Below, in pieces: positions 63,348 to 64,000 of a DNA stretch of 64,000 nucleotides (positions are counted from its first letter, which is position 1; the number at the start of each line of letters is the position of its first letter). The stretch is taken from positions 52,660,728 through 52,724,727 of the forward strand of contig CM055098.1 of assembly GCA_029204225.1 (NCBI GenBank). Reading direction: 5' to 3'. The notes below the pieces were generated by a model. It was not told where the DNA came from. It did no database searches and saw only the letters and a program-made list of their open reading frames with translations. The position numbers and the translations under genes were made by a program. The stretch is from Diphasiastrum complanatum. Taxonomy: Eukaryota; Streptophyta; Lycopodiopsida; Lycopodiales; Lycopodiaceae.

Positions 63348-63737
63348 GGATTTGGGGCTCTCGGGCAAAGGAGCAGCCCGAGATCCCCTAATGGCATACT
63401 ATCATCTTCTTCAGCAGGTGACTTCCATTCTTTCATGCTGAAATGTGATATCCTTTTGTTAGCAGAGACTCATGAATCCTTATATAGACCGCTCCCATCC
63501 ATACAGGATTGCACCTGGCACTCAGCGCATCGGCCCTTTGTGAGAGGGAAGACCTTCCGTGGTTTTGGTGGTGTTGCATGTCTCACCAAGGATGTTTTCA
63601 GTTCTCATTTTAAACTGGTCAAAAGTGATCCATTTGCACGCTTTATTTGGTTTCAGTTCTCTGGTCACTGTATGGGGCTTTCTCAGGACCTCTTTCTTGC
63701 AGTTTGTTACTTTGCACCACAGACATCATTTGGTTAA
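63348..63737 (+). pseudogene. LINE ORF2 endonuclease N-terminus, truncated
   Basis: One frame gives KDLGLSGKGAARDPLMAYYH; a frame change near 63435 leads to KCDILLLAETHESLYRPLPS (with the catalytic Glu), FRGFGGVACLTKDVFSSHFK and FLAVCYFAPQTSFG. Sequence stops matching at about 63735, where an antisense gypsy begins. Confidence 0.85.
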
Positions 63738-64000
63738 GGCTTTTCGTAACTGACTTACATGAAAGACTGGAAAAACCTTACTGCTGTGTGGGAGTTCTAG
63801 TTCATAGGTGACCTCGCCTAGTCTCCTACTGATGGTAAAGGGACCACAATACCTTGGAGACAACTTAGCACACACTCCTGATTTGAGGGTTTTAGAGTCA
63901 ACTGGGACTCTCAAGTAGACTTTCTCACCAGTGGAGAACTGCACATCCCGTCTGTGTGGATCTGCATAATGTCTGGCTCGATCCTGGGACTGCTTAATGC
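63735..64000 (-). pseudogene. Gypsy (element 1 family) integrase C-end, continues past window
   Basis: The minus strand reads VQFSTGEKVYLRVPVDSKTL, KSGVCAKLSPRYCGPFTISR, RLGEVTYELELPHSSKVFPV and FHVSQLRKALTK, nearly the same as 16640-16850. The chromodomain side is cut at 63735. Frame is intact to 63944, then continues in altered frame to the window edge. Confidence 0.85.

Overview
This is nuclear DNA of a land plant. Almost all of it is transposon sequence, much of it nested. Supporting signs are primer-binding sites complementary to initiator tRNA-Met next to most LTRs, Ty1/copia and chromodomain Ty3/gypsy elements, hAT transposase relics, an L1-like LINE, GT-AG introns and a short Arabidopsis-type telomere motif (CCCTAAA). 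The many long (GA/CT)n arrays and diverse decayed families suit a large-genome plant, perhaps a fern or other seed-free plant. That guess is weak.

Layout. 1-1.5 kb: C-terminus of a hAT transposase with two introns and an AT-hook tail. 1.6-10.1 kb: rearranged minus-strand copia DNA. It contains a captured ORF inside one LTR, a second copia element, an LTR fragment in opposite orientation, and a 404-bp TRIM whose two LTRs each carry a tRNA-like Pol III module. 10.1-10.6 kb: second hAT relic. 12.5-22.6 kb: decayed plus-strand gypsy chromovirus whose 3' LTR is split by a complete minus-strand gypsy (17339-22473, 5-bp target duplication). That element lacks reverse transcriptase and has unusual AG...CT LTR ends. 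Its own 3' LTR holds a further small gypsy deletion derivative. 22.6-24.7 kb: 23-bp minisatellite, proline-rich fragment and the 3' end of a LINE ending in (CT)n. 25-28 kb: two copia fragments back to back.

28.6-29.4 kb: first exon of a probable nuclear gene for a plastid protein, possibly a sigma factor. 29.7-39.9 kb: AT-rich and gene-poor, with a solo copia LTR, gag relics, a ~190-bp tandem repeat and a weak exon pair. 39.9-47.2 kb: plus-strand gypsy interrupted by a gene-fragment-carrying hAT element (8-bp target duplication) and by a copia element that itself carries a small MITE. 47.4-49.6 kb: decayed LINE. 49.7-50.3 kb: copia end. 50.36-51.24 kb: three in-phase terminal exons of an unidentified host gene. 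53.5-59.2 kb: no recognisable gene.

59.2-63.7 kb: a 5'-truncated LINE starting at a 237-bp (CT)n array and ending in another (CT)n array, followed directly by the 5'UTR, intact ORF1 and endonuclease start of a further LINE. The window ends in a minus-strand gypsy fragment.

Most transposon genes are broken by stops, frameshifts or deletions. The main open frames are LINE ORF1, the ORF captured in an LTR and the plastid-protein exon. The strongest candidates for something undescribed are the TRIM with tRNA-like LTRs, the LINE family tied to (CT)n microsatellites, and the two gene captures (in a copia LTR and in a hAT element).
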